A DNA stretch of 64,000 nucleotides from positions 1,948 through 65,947 of the forward strand of contig MU130382.1 of NCBI GenBank assembly GCA_015039465.1. The letters are read 5' to 3'. Below are positions 1-11,049 of the stretch, piece by piece (position 1 is the first letter of the stretch; each line of letters starts with the position of its first letter). Position numbers and translations under genes: made by a program. This stretch comes from Phlegmacium glaucopus (lineage: Eukaryota > Basidiomycota > Agaricomycetes > Agaricales > Cortinariaceae). Under the pieces are notes generated by a model. That model made no database searches and was not told the origin of the DNA. It was given only the letters and a program-made list of their open reading frames with translations.

Positions 1-1100
1 TTACAGAAGGTGATACGATAGGTAGTAAATGTGATAACTGTACGAGGAATTGTAGATGGTAGGTAAGCAAGGAACCGATCGCTAAGTTGTTTCGCTAGTT
101 AGATGATAAGCGTAGCCAGTAGCCGAGCGTAAACTAGCGTAGATACCGGGTAGTAAAGTTCTTGCCGGGCAAATACCTGCGTAGTCGATGTAGAGGGTAA
201 TACAGTTTCCGAAACAGTAACAACAACACCGATACCTGGGTGTTCAGAAGGGGAGTCGATAGATAGAACGGTATGGAGCGAGGACCTAGAGTGAGTCAGG
301 GGATAGGAGTGAGTAGATGGAGAATAGAATAGTAAGTGACGGTTTTGGTAGTAAGTGCGCCATGGACTTCGGAAGGGTGGGAGAAATACTGTTAAATCCT
401 TCAGGTCCTCCTAGTGCTGATTCGTCCTTAACGTCTACTTAGTCGTCGTCTCCTAATAAGAGCGTCACACAGTTCACAATAGTTCCGACGCGCTGTACCC
501 TGGTACCCGTTCATCACAAAAGAGCCCTTGTTCCGACGCGGAAAGTTCACAACTGAGTCCTGGAAAGTGTAAAAACTGTACTGGTGTGCGGATACCTCAG
601 CTATATAAAAACGATAACCTGATACATGTGACGGAAGGAAAGAAAAGAGAGCGTGAAACTGTGAAATGTCTAATAAAATAACAAGGAAAAAGAAAAGGTA
701 ACAAGAAAAGAAGAGCGTCGACAGGAGAGAAATAGAAAGAAGGAAACTGTCGCGCATGAAACAAAGAAAAATAACAAAATGTATCGGAGTAGGAATCCCA
801 TATTTATGACGAGAAAACATGGTCCTATCCATCAAGTCAAGTTAAGTAAGAATGGGGGGTGTTAGTAGTAGAGTCACCTTAAGGTCACTTAAGGAAGGAG
901 TTCAAGCGAAAAAGACGGGAATTGACAGTTAGATAGGGGTGACAGTTAATGATATCAGAATGACTTCTGAGAATAAGGAGGAGTAGGAGAAGGAATTGGG
1001 GAGACTCAAGCGAAAAAGTCAGTGAATGACAGTTGGATAACAGATGACGATGTCAGAAAGATTTCTGAGCAACTATGTGACAGTCATGCGATCCACGACA
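1..1100. other. Gene-free, purine-rich segment
   Basis: No convincing gene is seen. The plus strand is strongly purine-rich up to about 1,100 and then turns pyrimidine-rich. A diverged direct repeat of about 75 bp (about 899-980 and 1003-1080, both starting with CAAGCGAAAAAG) is visible. The only ORF of length, on the minus strand at 428-835, is a hydrophobic low-complexity translation without a recognisable domain. Confidence 0.5.
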
Positions 1101-1239
1101 TGATTGACTCCACACTACGCCGAGCCCCGAAGCCACCGGATTTGTGACTCAGTTCATATACGTCTTTCCAAGGTTGATTCCATCCCGCTGCTCTATACTC
1201 TGCTCGCTTTGCTCCTCGTTACATTACTGCTTTCCCGCT

Positions 1240-1412
1240 GCTTCCTTGCTTCACCGCTGCGTCACTGACTTCCCCTCTACGTCACTGCTTCCCCTCTGCG
1301 TCACTGCTTCCCCTCTGCGTCACTGCTTCCCTGCTGCGTCACTGCTTCCCCTCTGCGTCACTGCTTCCCCTGTTCGTTCACTGCTTCCCCGCTGCGTCAC
1401 TGTTTCATATCA
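1240..1412 (+). repeat. 19-bp minisatellite
   Basis: About eight imperfect tandem copies of a 19-bp unit (core GTCACTGCTTCCCCTCTGC), with single-base changes and one 20-bp copy. The unit is pyrimidine-rich. It lies inside a spurious ORF (1144-1428) that is only the translation of the repeat. Confidence 0.9.
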
Positions 1413-2460
1413 GCGACATACCCGCTGAGCGTCATTTTTGCGTTACTTTGCTTCCGCTTGCTGCTCTCTCTGTTACTGTTCTGAATTAAGATATGAGACC
1501 CTTTTCTCCACTTATGAAAGAATAACAAGAGACATTGATTTAATGTCCTCCAAAAATATCATCTCCATCTCCTCTAGTGTACCGATTCAACGTGTACCCA
1601 TCGATATTTTGTTTAGTTTTGCTACTTTGTCCTCAGGTTCTTCCTGATCCGTTTTACCCCTCTGTTTTGTAGTCCCTATCACCCGCTATTTACTTTCTCC
1701 TGGCCAGCAGCGAGGCTCCTGGCCGTCCTCTGTACACCATATCCCTCCGCTAGTTCCTCGCTACCGTTTGCATAGTTTTTATTTCTTTTGTTTCGCAAAC
1801 TCCATTGGCTTCTCTCTATTTTCTTATATTTACTAGTCGCTGGGTTTTACGGGTTACCACAATTCCTTGAAGAGCTAGACCACTAACAGCGACCTATCCT
1901 CGCTGACCATCCCATCGATGCTGCTAAACTGTGGTTTGCTAAGCCACATCGCATTCCCCTGCAGCCAGACCCGTCACCTGTACGGATGCTGAGAATCTGC
2001 TCACTCGTAATGGTTTATACCTTTTTCGTACTGATATGTGCACTGGCGACCACTTTCCCTCGCTTTCCCTCCGTCCTGCGGATTACAGCAGGCCCATGAC
2101 GGCCTCTTCCCCCGCTAGCATGCTCGCTTTATATCGGTTCCGTAAATCTTTCGAAGACCCTGTCATCTCCGCTGCTGGCTTATCGGTCGCTGAATAGATA
2201 CGTTACTTTGTCGTTTATCAGCCACATTCTCCGTTGCATCTCGCTGCAGCGACGGTTTTTACGCTTTTTGCTTCCGTCCCTTGGTCGAGGATATGATGAG
2301 CGATGAGGAGGTTATCGTTGAACGAATGGTTTTGTTGACCAGGAACGCGATTCAGGGCCGCTTCCAAAATAGGTAAGCAAATTCAAAGTCCGCTTATTTT
2401 CATGATGGCGACTTTTAAGCTTTCTTCTCACGCTACCAATCAGTATTGGTGCGCAACAAC
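1413..2460. other. Gene-free, pyrimidine-rich segment
   Basis: No gene, RNA or clear repeat is recognised. The composition is C/T-rich on the plus strand, mirroring the purine-rich first kilobase. It ends where the TGCCGG-rich region begins. Confidence 0.4.
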
Positions 2461-2462
2461 GA

Positions 2463-3564
2463 GTGGGTGGTGCCGGTGCCGGTGCCGGCTCAGCTTTGAC
2501 AATTCAAGTGACTCCAGAAGGATTTCCCATGGTTCCCACTCCGGCAGCATTGGACAAGCTCACCAAGGATGACCTGGAGCGACTATATCACACATATATC
2601 ACCCATCATTATTGTATGTGTGAATGTACATATGCCGGATTCAACATGTTCACTGCCATTAGGGCTGGCATCGAGAGACACAGAGCGTCAGGCACCGTTT
2701 ACAAGAATTTCTCTGAAGCAGTCGGAATTCATCCAAGCAAAATATATACCACGTGGCGTCACACTGAATGACCCCCGAATGATGAAACGTGAAGCGATGT
2801 TACAATTCTTTCATCACATTGCAGCAAGACAGGAATCTCACGGCATTCAAGATGTGTTTAGATTCAAAGCAATACTATCCAGCCGTAAAAAGGGTTCCCT
2901 GCTTGAGGCAAAATATTTTGATACCGAGGCCAAGCAGCAACCAGCACCGGCACCGGCACCTAGAAGAAAGAAAAAGGCTCCAAAGGCCCAGGCTGATAAC
3001 TGGGATAGTAATATTTGAGGTACTCCATATTCCTGCAATGCCATTTCACCAATGATCACAATGTTCTCAGAGGACCCCGTCATTCTGGTAGAACCGGAGC
3101 CAGAGTCAGTGCCGAGTCTGACATTAGACCCGGCATACAACTTTGATCGCCCACTGGACCTTGATCCATCGTTGGACCCGGCATTAGACTGTCAACCACC
3201 TTCTCCGAGTCTATTTATGCACATGATAGCCTCATTGAACAAAGTGGTGTCTCCTGTGCCGGACGATCCGGCATCCGGCACGGCAGTGAACCCCTGGCAA
3301 CAGTTCATAGATGTATTCAACCTGGCATCTAACTGGGCCCCAGCAACGGAATCCCAACCGGCTCAATCAGGCCATATACCCACTGCAGGACCGATGACCG
3401 TAATGTCAGCAACAACACCAGCACTCAACATAACACACCAGATGGATCCGATCTCTGAACCTGGACACCTGGAAGGGTCACCAAGGCATAGAGTAAGAAA
3501 TGCTGAGACATTAGCAAGGGAGGAAGCTCAGAAATATGGTGCAACTGGCAAACGTCGCCGCTGA
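2463..3564 (+). CDS. Unknown repeat-family protein (TGCCGG region gene 1)
   Basis: Not recognised as a named family. Three exons splice into one frame: about 2463-2613, 2663-3007 and 3071-3564, with introns of 49 nt (GTATGT...ATTAG) and 63 nt (GTAATA...CTCAG). No ATG is found in frame before 2463, so the start is unresolved and may lie on an upstream exon. The middle exon has a basic DPRMMKREAM motif and a Pro-Ala repeat beside a Lys/Arg tract, a possible nuclear localisation signal. The last exon is Pro-rich and acidic and ends in GKRRR. The bases from 2663 to 2762 read more protein-like in the other frame (GIERHR...KIYTTW), so either two compensating indels or a wrong first intron are possible. 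The two introns and overlap-free frames support a real gene of an expanded basidiomycete family. Confidence 0.5.
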
Positions 3565-3788
3565 TATATCTGACACTGAAGGATGACTCAGTCCGGTTAG
3601 GCCAGGTAGTCTGTAATTCTGTCAGAACAAGAAAGATATATTATGGGCGTTTTAACAAAAATAAGATACAAAATGAGGTATATAGCGTGATGACCCCACA
3701 ATGAATGAAGAAGAAAAACAAAGACAAATATCAGTGGTTCATAAATATTATGTAGCAGCAAAAAAAAGGTGACCCATCATCCCTGCTT

Positions 3789-6206
3789 TTATTCCTTGGC
3801 AGCCGGTTCCGGCAAAGAGTCATCAGCAATGCATTTCGTAGGTGCCCGTGCTAGATGTGGGGACTGTTGGAGGTCCGACTGGTCAATCGCAGGTGATCGA
3901 GAACGAGACCGGGCCCTACTGCTAGACGGAGATGCAGGGAAGGGATCTTCAGCTGTCGACGTGACAACCGGCACCTGCAAAAGTGTGGTCAGCGCGTAAG
4001 TGGCTGCTTCCTGTGAGGTGTTCGGCGTTGGAGGAAGCAGCTGGATGGTTGGTATGTCCACTGGAGCCCGTGGAGATGTGATGGGGGGTGGAGGTGCCAT
4101 GGCAGAAGTGGAGGGGAGGGCCAGGGGTCCTTCAGGCGCTGGGGCTGCAGACACCGTCATGTCTGCGGTATTTGGCAGCTCCGGCATGTTCGATGGAACC
4201 GGCACAGCTCTTGGAACCGGCATGGCTTTGAGATCCGGCAGATCAGGGGCCGGCATATCTTCAAAAGCCAGCATGTTGTCATGACTTGGCATCCCATCAA
4301 CAGCCGGCGCATTGTCGAGAACCGGCATCTCTTCAGCAGCTGGCGCGTTCTGAAGGACCGGCATCTCTTGAGCAGCCAGCGCATTTTGATGAACCAGCAT
4401 CTCTTGAGCAGCCGGTGCCTCTGCATGAATGGGCATACCTTCAGGAGCTGGTGTCTCATGAACAAGTATCCCTTGAGGAGCCGGCATCTCCTCCAGGGCG
4501 GGACCTGGTGTCGGGGGTATTGGAGTGACAGACGCTTGAGAGGGGGATGGAGGAGAAACTGGCCTCGGGGTTGTTCTGGAAGGCCCAGCGATTGTCGGAA
4601 CCAGCATGCAAACCGGCTGTGGATCTGGAAGGCCAGATGGTGGTGTCGCCATCGTGGGTATTGGCACTTGGGTGTTCATCAAGGCTTTGAGGAGCTCTTC
4701 AGCTCGTGCCAAGCGATCCTGGAGCTCCCATATCTCAATCTCCTGCACCTCCAGCCTTTCCCTCCATGCAGTAACCTCCCCTTCCGCTGTCACATTCTTC
4801 TGCAGCCAGGTATCCACCAAGATGTTGGCTTGCTCCATCCTCTCCATCACCTCTGATACATCTTCTGCCACCACGGAGACTTCCTGCCAGACACCAGCAA
4901 CAGCAAAGTCCACGTAGTCGATGATATCTAGGAATGTAATGTTGTCAATATATTTGGAAAATGCTCATAAAATGTACCATCCTCCTTGTCCAAGTCAGCA
5001 AACTTGGGTTTCTTGGTTGGACGGCTGTCAATGTCATTGTCCTCGGAGATGACCATGGGATCACTCTTCACGACCTTCCTCCTCTTAGTGCTGGTGGCCA
5101 GGGCAGGTTTAGGCTTGGCAGATACCGGCTTCTTGGATGGTGCTGGCTTTTTCGAAGGCCCCGGCATCACAGGAGGTGCCAGTTTCTTTGGAGGTGCCGC
5201 CTTCTTTGCCAGTGCTGGTGCCGGCACAACAACCCTCACCTCCCTTTCCTCATCATCCGCTGGATCATACCTCATCTTCACTGTTGCACAAAAGACGCAC
5301 GCAGTCCCAGTACCTGTCTGTTCAAAGCAGGTCCTACCAGACCTCAGGCATCGTCGGCATGCCGGGTGTCGACGCCGGCCACTTGACTTTGGTGTTGGGC
5401 GTTTTTTCTCTACTGCAGTGGCCTGAGGAGGGACTTTCGCTGTTGGCACTTCTTCATCCTCTTCACTCCAGTCCTCTACACATTCCTCCTCACTTTCCTC
5501 CACCGGCGCCACCATCTTGCCCTTGCCCTTGTTTTGCCGAGGTCCATCATGCTGTGAGGAACCGGCAACTGGCACTTGGCTCGCCGGTGCCGGTGCCGGG
5601 AGATGAGCAGGGGCTTGTGTGGGAGCCGGTCCTCGGCCTGTGGAAGGACCGGCAACCAGCACATCACGTTTGGCAGGGACCAGCAACTGGCACTGACTCT
5701 GGTGATCTCGGCAGAGGTGTGGATTGGGGGGAGGGAGAGGGAATGGCAGTTTTGGAAGGGCCACTTGCTACCATAACTTGCAGTGGTTGAGGTGCAGGGG
5801 CTTGCGGGCGCACTGCCGGTGTCATACCGGCTGGTCGATGTTGGTTTGGGTGCTTCCGGTCAAAGTCATCCAGAACGGCCAATTGACGTTGCCAGAAATC
5901 CTCCTTGACGAGCCCACGGCCCTTCTCCCGGTGCCAGTTTTCGGTGAATGGCCACAGGAACCTGGGCACCATGAACTCTTGTTGAAGTTCGGGATTGGCG
6001 CATGTTTCCCTCGTCGCTCGCATCAAGGCATTCTGAGAACATATTGAATAGATGTATATTTTGATCTTTTTTGACAAAGGACTTACTAGGGTATTGCATT
6101 CCTTGGGGAACACTCTGTCAATTGTGCCGTTTGCAACGGCATCCCGGAAGACAGCATCCAGGTTGTCAATGAGGGCTCGGATGAGGGATTGGGTGTATGT
6201 GGACAT
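3789..6206 (-). CDS. Unknown protein with Cys-cluster and coiled coil (TGCCGG region gene 2)
   Basis: The minus-strand gene starts with ATG at 6206. Introns at 6033-6086 (54 nt, GTAAGT...CTCAG) and 4928-4977 (50 nt, GTACAT...CCTAG with a TTGAC branch site) are clear. The second joins a zinc-cluster exon to the following coiled-coil exon. Order: an N-terminal helical part; a Pro/Ala/Gly linker; basic and acidic stretches; a Cys cluster (ACRRC, then C, then ACVFC) reminiscent of but not identical to Zn2Cys6; then a predicted coiled coil and a long Pro/Met-rich tail with 12-residue repeats. Between 5764 and 5664 the frame changes by one base without a convincing intron, so this copy may be broken. 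A chromatin or DNA-binding role is inference only. Confidence 0.5.
4255..4455 (-). repeat. 36-bp coding tandem repeat
   Basis: About four to five imperfect 36-bp units encode a 12-residue repeat of the type MPVLQNAPAAEE in the tail of the Cys-cluster protein. Each unit carries a CCGGCA/TGCCGG word, which links the repeat to the regional word bias. Confidence 0.7.
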
Positions 6207-6450
6207 GACTAGAGTTCTGGTAGTGGTTGAAGCTAGGTAAAGGCTGCATGAAGAAAATCAGTAAACGCCGGCAGCTGTGCTGTCAGCACTCACCATGGTG
6301 TGGTTGGGGAGAAAAAAAGCGCGAAGATCAACAGACCTGTGATCAGCTAACAAATGTCAACAAACATGGGAATGATCAACAATATGAAACACGTGATCCC
6401 CTGGATACAACACACCTTGTGCAATTCTTATCTCTAACATTCACGACATC

Positions 6451-7490
6451 AATGGCCTCTAGCACACACCGGGACCCCTCAATTGTTGATCCACCTCGGG
6501 AGAGTGAACATGATTGGATCCCAGATGGATGTGTGAGTTTGGTTGGCCCAGACGGTCAAAGATATGTGGTGCCGGACTTCATGGTGCCGGCAATGCGTCA
6601 AGTCGTTGAGGGAAAAAAAAAGAAGGAGGATTTAATGGCTTTTGGTGCTTCAGGAACTGTGAGTATTTATGGTCCATGCGACATTCATCATCCCGGCATG
6701 TCTTGTGCCGTGATGTTCTTTGCCGGCATGTTTTCACCGGCATGGTCTTTCCCGGCATAGTCTTTCCCGGCATGCTCTGTATTGGCATGCTCCTTACCGG
6801 CATGCTCTTCACCGGCATACTCTGTACCAGCATACTCTGGGTTGACCCGGCATTCTGTTCACCGGCATGCTCAGTACAGGCATGCCGTGTCCAGCAGTGC
6901 TAGTGGTATCCCATGTTATCTTCGCTAGTGGCCTCATAGAAACCAGCAGGATCATCCTCCTCAGGCTCTACCGACATATTCTGTGCTGGGAGGGTCATCG
7001 GCATCATGGTGTCCGGCATCATAGGTCCCGGTATGACCATGCCCAGCATCAGAGACACCAGCACATTTGCTCTCGGCACCAATGTTCGTGCTATCACTGT
7101 AATGCTAACCATACATTGGAAGGTGCATGAATTTAATAGCCCACTCTTTGATATTATCAGAGAAGGCAAGGTAATGGCCCCGACTGTTCCTGTGAGTGCA
7201 ATTTGGATGTCATGCCGGTGTGGCTGAGGCATTTCTAGGGATCAAGTGATCGTGAACAGCTCTCGGCACACAGTGAGGTGCTGGTACTTCAAGAAAGGCT
7301 TGGCATATTGTACAAAGATGCAGCGCATTGCTTGTACATGGCAGAGCTGGAGAAAGTCAAAACGGATCAGAAGATGTACAAAGCCTTCACACATTTACGG
7401 GGATCAACAGAGGAGACCCTCGCAATGGCTTACCAGTTGGTCAAAGTCATTCAAACCACTGGGCCATATGACGGTGCCGGCAGTAGTTGA
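6451..7490 (+). pseudogene. Unknown repeat-family gene, apparently disrupted (TGCCGG region gene 3)
   Basis: The ATG at 6451 opens a good N-terminal exon (motifs HDWIPDGCVSLVGPDG and VVPDFMVPAM). The 3' exon, entered after an ATTTCTAG acceptor near 7239, reads as an amphipathic helical segment (DREQLSAHSEVLVLQERLG) and ends at 7490. Between them lies a 15-bp tandem array (6690-6905) and stops in every frame around 6900-7240, so a continuous spliced product could not be built. No named domain is recognised. It shares the surrounding TGCCGG-word style with the two neighbouring genes. It may be a pseudogene, or a gene whose middle exons I cannot see. Confidence 0.45.
6690..6905. repeat. 15-bp CCGGCATG minisatellite
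   Basis: About 13 degenerate copies of a 15-bp unit beginning CCGGCATG and followed by C/T-rich bases. Because the period is a multiple of three, the minus strand reads as a pentapeptide repeat (MPGKT, MPVKS), which creates a spurious ORF at 6579-6833. Confidence 0.85.
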
Positions 7491-7499
7491 CGTGTAAAT

Positions 7500-8590
7500 T
7501 AAACATATGGCAATCCTTGATATATAGTGTATTCCAGCCGTGGAAACGTGGCACAGAGCCGGTCGCAAATCACTTGACAGTGCCGGTACAGTCAATAAGT
7601 TGTATCATGACATATCAATATTGAAGCCCACGCCCAACCGGGCTAGTTGCTGGGAATGATATAGGCCTGCCGGTTGTCAATGCCAGTCCTCCAGGCCCAA
7701 ATCCAATGCTGGCTTATCAATGTACTGTGATGATCAACCAGCACCAATTTGTCCAACACTATTAGCCCGGGACCGGCACTGCACTCATAGAACACTGCCG
7801 GTACCCCCCCGGCTTTACTTCATTGAGGTCATTTCAGCTCTTCCAAACGCACAAAGTCCTACTTCACACTCCATGATCATACCAGCAATGCCAGATTGTA
7901 CTACCAGGTCCGGGTCATACCAATTACTACACCAATGACCAATGCAATCCTGCTGTGCCCGTTCATACCTGACGTGTAATACAGGTATTCCCGACTTACC
8001 CAGGCCCTAGTTATGCGGCACTTCTGCCTGTGCCGATTCATGCCTACGATGCCGGTAGCCATATCGTTGCTGGATCCAGCATTTACTGCCAGCTGATCCT
8101 GAGCCCCGAAGTCCCAGGTGAGACTCAGTGCCAGTTGATATCATCATTGCCGTGTTATGGATATACCGGCATTTGTTGGAAATACCTGCATTAAGTTACT
8201 CTGTGCCCTGCCGGTTCATAATTTGTGCCACCTGCAGTGCCTGTTTATCCCATAAATGTCAGTCCTTGTCCATACCAGCCGCCGAGGGTTGATCTAAGCA
8301 TTGCCAGCTCTTATACGAACCACTATCACCGGTTGACTACTATTGCTGGGTCATACAGCCTACTAACCATACGCCGGTTGCCATCCCCCGGCCATACTGA
8401 TAGGCCTGCCCGGCACCTTCCAGTGCCATAGGCATTCCATGAATCCGTATCTTACAACACAGTGTGTAATTCCCAATATAGTAGACTGTATTTGCAGATC
8501 TACGGGGCCCCGTGAATGCATATCCTTCGACACACTGTGTCCATTCCTTGAATTGTATCACTCGGTACACTGTAGTGTCCTGCCCTGCTG
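7500..8590. other. Non-coding stretch with TGCCGG words
   Basis: No ORF with protein-like composition is found on either strand. The stretch contains many TGCCGG/CCGGCA words. No 5' LTR, primer-binding site or terminal repeat for the downstream retrotransposon was recognised here. Confidence 0.5.
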
Positions 8591-9528
8591 CAAGGCCGGC
8601 ATTCCCAACGGAGTTTGATGGAGAACGATCCAAAGGAACAGCATTCCTTCACTCCTGCCAAATGTACATCCGGCTCTGTTCCGACAAATTCTCAGACAAG
8701 CAAACAAAAATTATCTGGGCCATGTCCTACATGAAATCTGGAAGAGCATCAAAGTGGGCAGCTAGGGTTTTCCGATGGGAAACAGAAAACCCTCAGTCAA
8801 CCTGGTTCCTGGATTGGTCCGATTTCCGAGACAACTTCAAAAAGGAGTTCTGTCCCACAAATGCAGACTCGGTTGCCATCAACCAACTAGAGTTGACTGG
8901 ATATTTCCAGAAAACCCGGTCCTTGGAAGAATATGTGGACAAATTCCAAGACCTAATCACGGATTCTGGATACACTGATCCGAAAACTATTGTAGTAAAA
9001 TTCTGAAGAGGCCTGAATGCCCAGATTCAGAACTCCATTGCTACAATGGCTTCCAGAAGACCGTCCGATACAGATCCGACGGGATGGTACAGAATGGCAC
9101 AGACAATAGACAAAAACTGGGCCACTAACGAGGCCTTCCAGTCAGCTTACAAAAGTCTGGCAGCAACCACTCCTCGACCAACCGGTACCACCACACTCCG
9201 ATTCAATCTGTCAATTCCACCACAGAGGAACGCACACCTTGTACCAACTCCGGGAAACCCTGTACCTATGGACATTGATTCGGCCCAAAAAGCAGGTTCT
9301 GTACCGCTGTCATGCTTCCGGTGCGGAGGCATCGGACACATCGGGAGACATTGCAAAAAATGTTTCAACATCCAAACAATGACCAATGACGAACTCCATA
9401 CCCTCTTGGAGTTCTGGCTGGCCAAATTTGACAAAGTACCTGATCTGGAACCGACGGAACCTTTGGAGAACACTGAACACGAAAGTCAGACCGAGGATTT
9501 AAAGGATTTTTGCCAAAACAGCGAGTGA
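8591..9528 (+). pseudogene. gag: Retrotransposon gag (broken)
   Basis: A capsid-like segment starts around AFPTEFDGER. It is interrupted by TGA at 9004-9006 and resumes with RGLNAQIQ. A CCHC zinc knuckle, CFRCGGIGHIGRHC, lies at about 9313-9354. The sequence upstream of 8,590 in the same frame is not gag-like. In the live element Gag would form the particle and bind RNA. This copy cannot make a full product. Confidence 0.85.
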
Positions 9529-9656
9529 ACTGCACGCCCTCGCTGTCAACGACCAACTGGTTCTCTGTTTTACATGTAGATAGCATTGATGAAATAAACG
9601 AGACAGTTGAAAACATTCAAGTCGTACAAACATCAGAAATTCCAAAAAAAATCTGA

Positions 9657-10139
9657 GTGTTCCGACCCCGATGGGAAAGAACCCTCCCGAAAAAGTTCAC
9701 TATTGGCTCCCTTGATGCTGACTCTAAATCACTGGAACTCAAAGTCAGCAATGAAACGACCAACACCGGAGAAGTAAACTCCTGTCTGTCCTTAATAGAC
9801 TCCAGAGCCGACAGAAGGTTTATTGACAGAGACTATGTCAAAACTAATAGGCTCACAACAAAGTCCCTGTCAAATCCGATTCCGGTATTTAATGTTGACA
9901 GTACCCCAAATGAAGCCAGATTGATCATGGAAGTGGTTGATCTGATACTCAGGTATAAAGGACATTCTGAGAGATCCTTGTTCATGGTCACTGGACTGGG
10001 AAAACAAACCTTGATTCTTGGACATTCCTGGCTTAAGATGCACAACCCGGAGATCAACTGGGCAACCGGAGAAGTAAAAATGTCCCATTGTCCACCCCGT
10101 TGTTGTTCGGAATGCAGGAATGAAATCCAAGAAGAATGA
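9657..10139 (+). pseudogene. Retrotransposon aspartic protease (broken)
   Basis: The protease region of Pol. The catalytic triad expected as D-S/T-G is read here as Asp-Ser-Arg (LIDSRADRRFID), so the active site is lost by a G-to-A-type change. TGA codons bound the segment at 9654-9656 and 10137-10139. The context between gag and reverse transcriptase supports the call. Confidence 0.75.
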
Positions 10140-10241
10140 AAAATTCAAAAGGCAGAAATACGCCGAATTGAAAAATGTTCAACCGGTGATAGGATCCATA
10201 TAGCCTCTAGGTTTGTAAACAGGTTATTTTCAAGGTTTAAC

Positions 10242-10847
10242 AACTTTGCAGACACTCGCGGACACCTCACGGTTACCATTATCTCATATGTCCAGCAATA
10301 CCTTCTACTCCTCGCTCACACATTGCACAACCATTCTACGACCCCTACAACTATCAAAAGCACCCTCATCACTCTTCGCACTTCATACTTCAGACCAGTT
10401 TCAACTTTCTCTAACAATATTGGACTTAGCCATTTCACCCTTTCGCAGCATTACCTCCGCACAGCCACTATCTAATCTCGTGGTCTTTCACGGTTCACAT
10501 AAGCATACCTTACCTCTCCGGTATCCCCTGCACTGGTTTTATTATGGTCCATGTTTATTTTGCACTTGCTTTCTTTCATTTTTCCATATATATATTTTAT
10601 CATATACTTCGAAACAGGAGGTCATTCAACTGACCTCCTTACTCATCATATCTATTTTTACTTTGTCTCCTATGTCTCCGTTACCGAACTATTGGGTCAA
10701 TGTGATTTTGCATTAGCTCAATTTTTACATTACTGTTTCGCATATCCGCACCTGGTTAGTTTACAACTCTTGTATTAAGTATCCGTAGCAAGTAGGAGGG
10801 AAGGTGAACAAGAGATGGCCAGAGTTTTGATCCCATAAACTTTGCAG
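10242..10847. other. Probable insertion between protease and reverse transcriptase
   Basis: A 10-bp direct repeat, AACTTTGCAG, occurs at 10242-10251 and 10838-10847 and brackets 586 bp with no Pol similarity. The insert is A/T- and C/T-rich, contains a 9-bp-stem hairpin at 10616-10639 (AGGAGGTCA/TGACCTCCT) and ends in TGATCCCATAAAC, a 13-mer also present inside the hAT-like element at about 13553-13565. No terminal inverted repeat is visible, so the element class is unknown. Confidence 0.45.
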
Positions 10848-11049
10848 CAACATTCTAAGTCAATAGTCTCATTCTTTAAGCTACTTCGCGCACTGCGTTC
10901 TCATTCACGAACTTTGCTATCTTCACAACCTATTCTTCTTGTGTATTTCAATACCACGAACTTCTCTTTAAATTCTATCAAGGAAATCTACATTAACCCC
11001 TCTGAACTATGTTACTACTTGCGGTCTGATCCCACCGCAGGTACATCAC

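Larger units (their letters stand above)
2406..8600. other. Region saturated with TGCCGG/CCGGCA words
   Basis: The hexamer TGCCGG and its complement CCGGCA recur densely in both orientations, in coding exons, in introns and in non-coding DNA (for example near 7475, 7581, 7796, 8050, 8166 and 8209). It stops abruptly where the retrotransposon gag begins at about 8,600. The three genes inside carry the words in repeat-rich linkers. The region looks like one repeat family or domesticated mobile cluster. The sequence shows no terminal repeats that would define an element. Confidence 0.55.

Noticed and set aside
5270..5390. Zn2Cys6 transcription factor
   Set aside because: The Cys spacing (CxxC, C, then CxxC) lacks the six-Cys pattern and basic spacing of Gal4-type domains; only a Cys cluster can be claimed.
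7500..8590. 5' LTR of the gypsy element
   Set aside because: No match to the TGTTAGGG...CCCTAACA 3' LTR and no primer-binding site was found upstream of gag.
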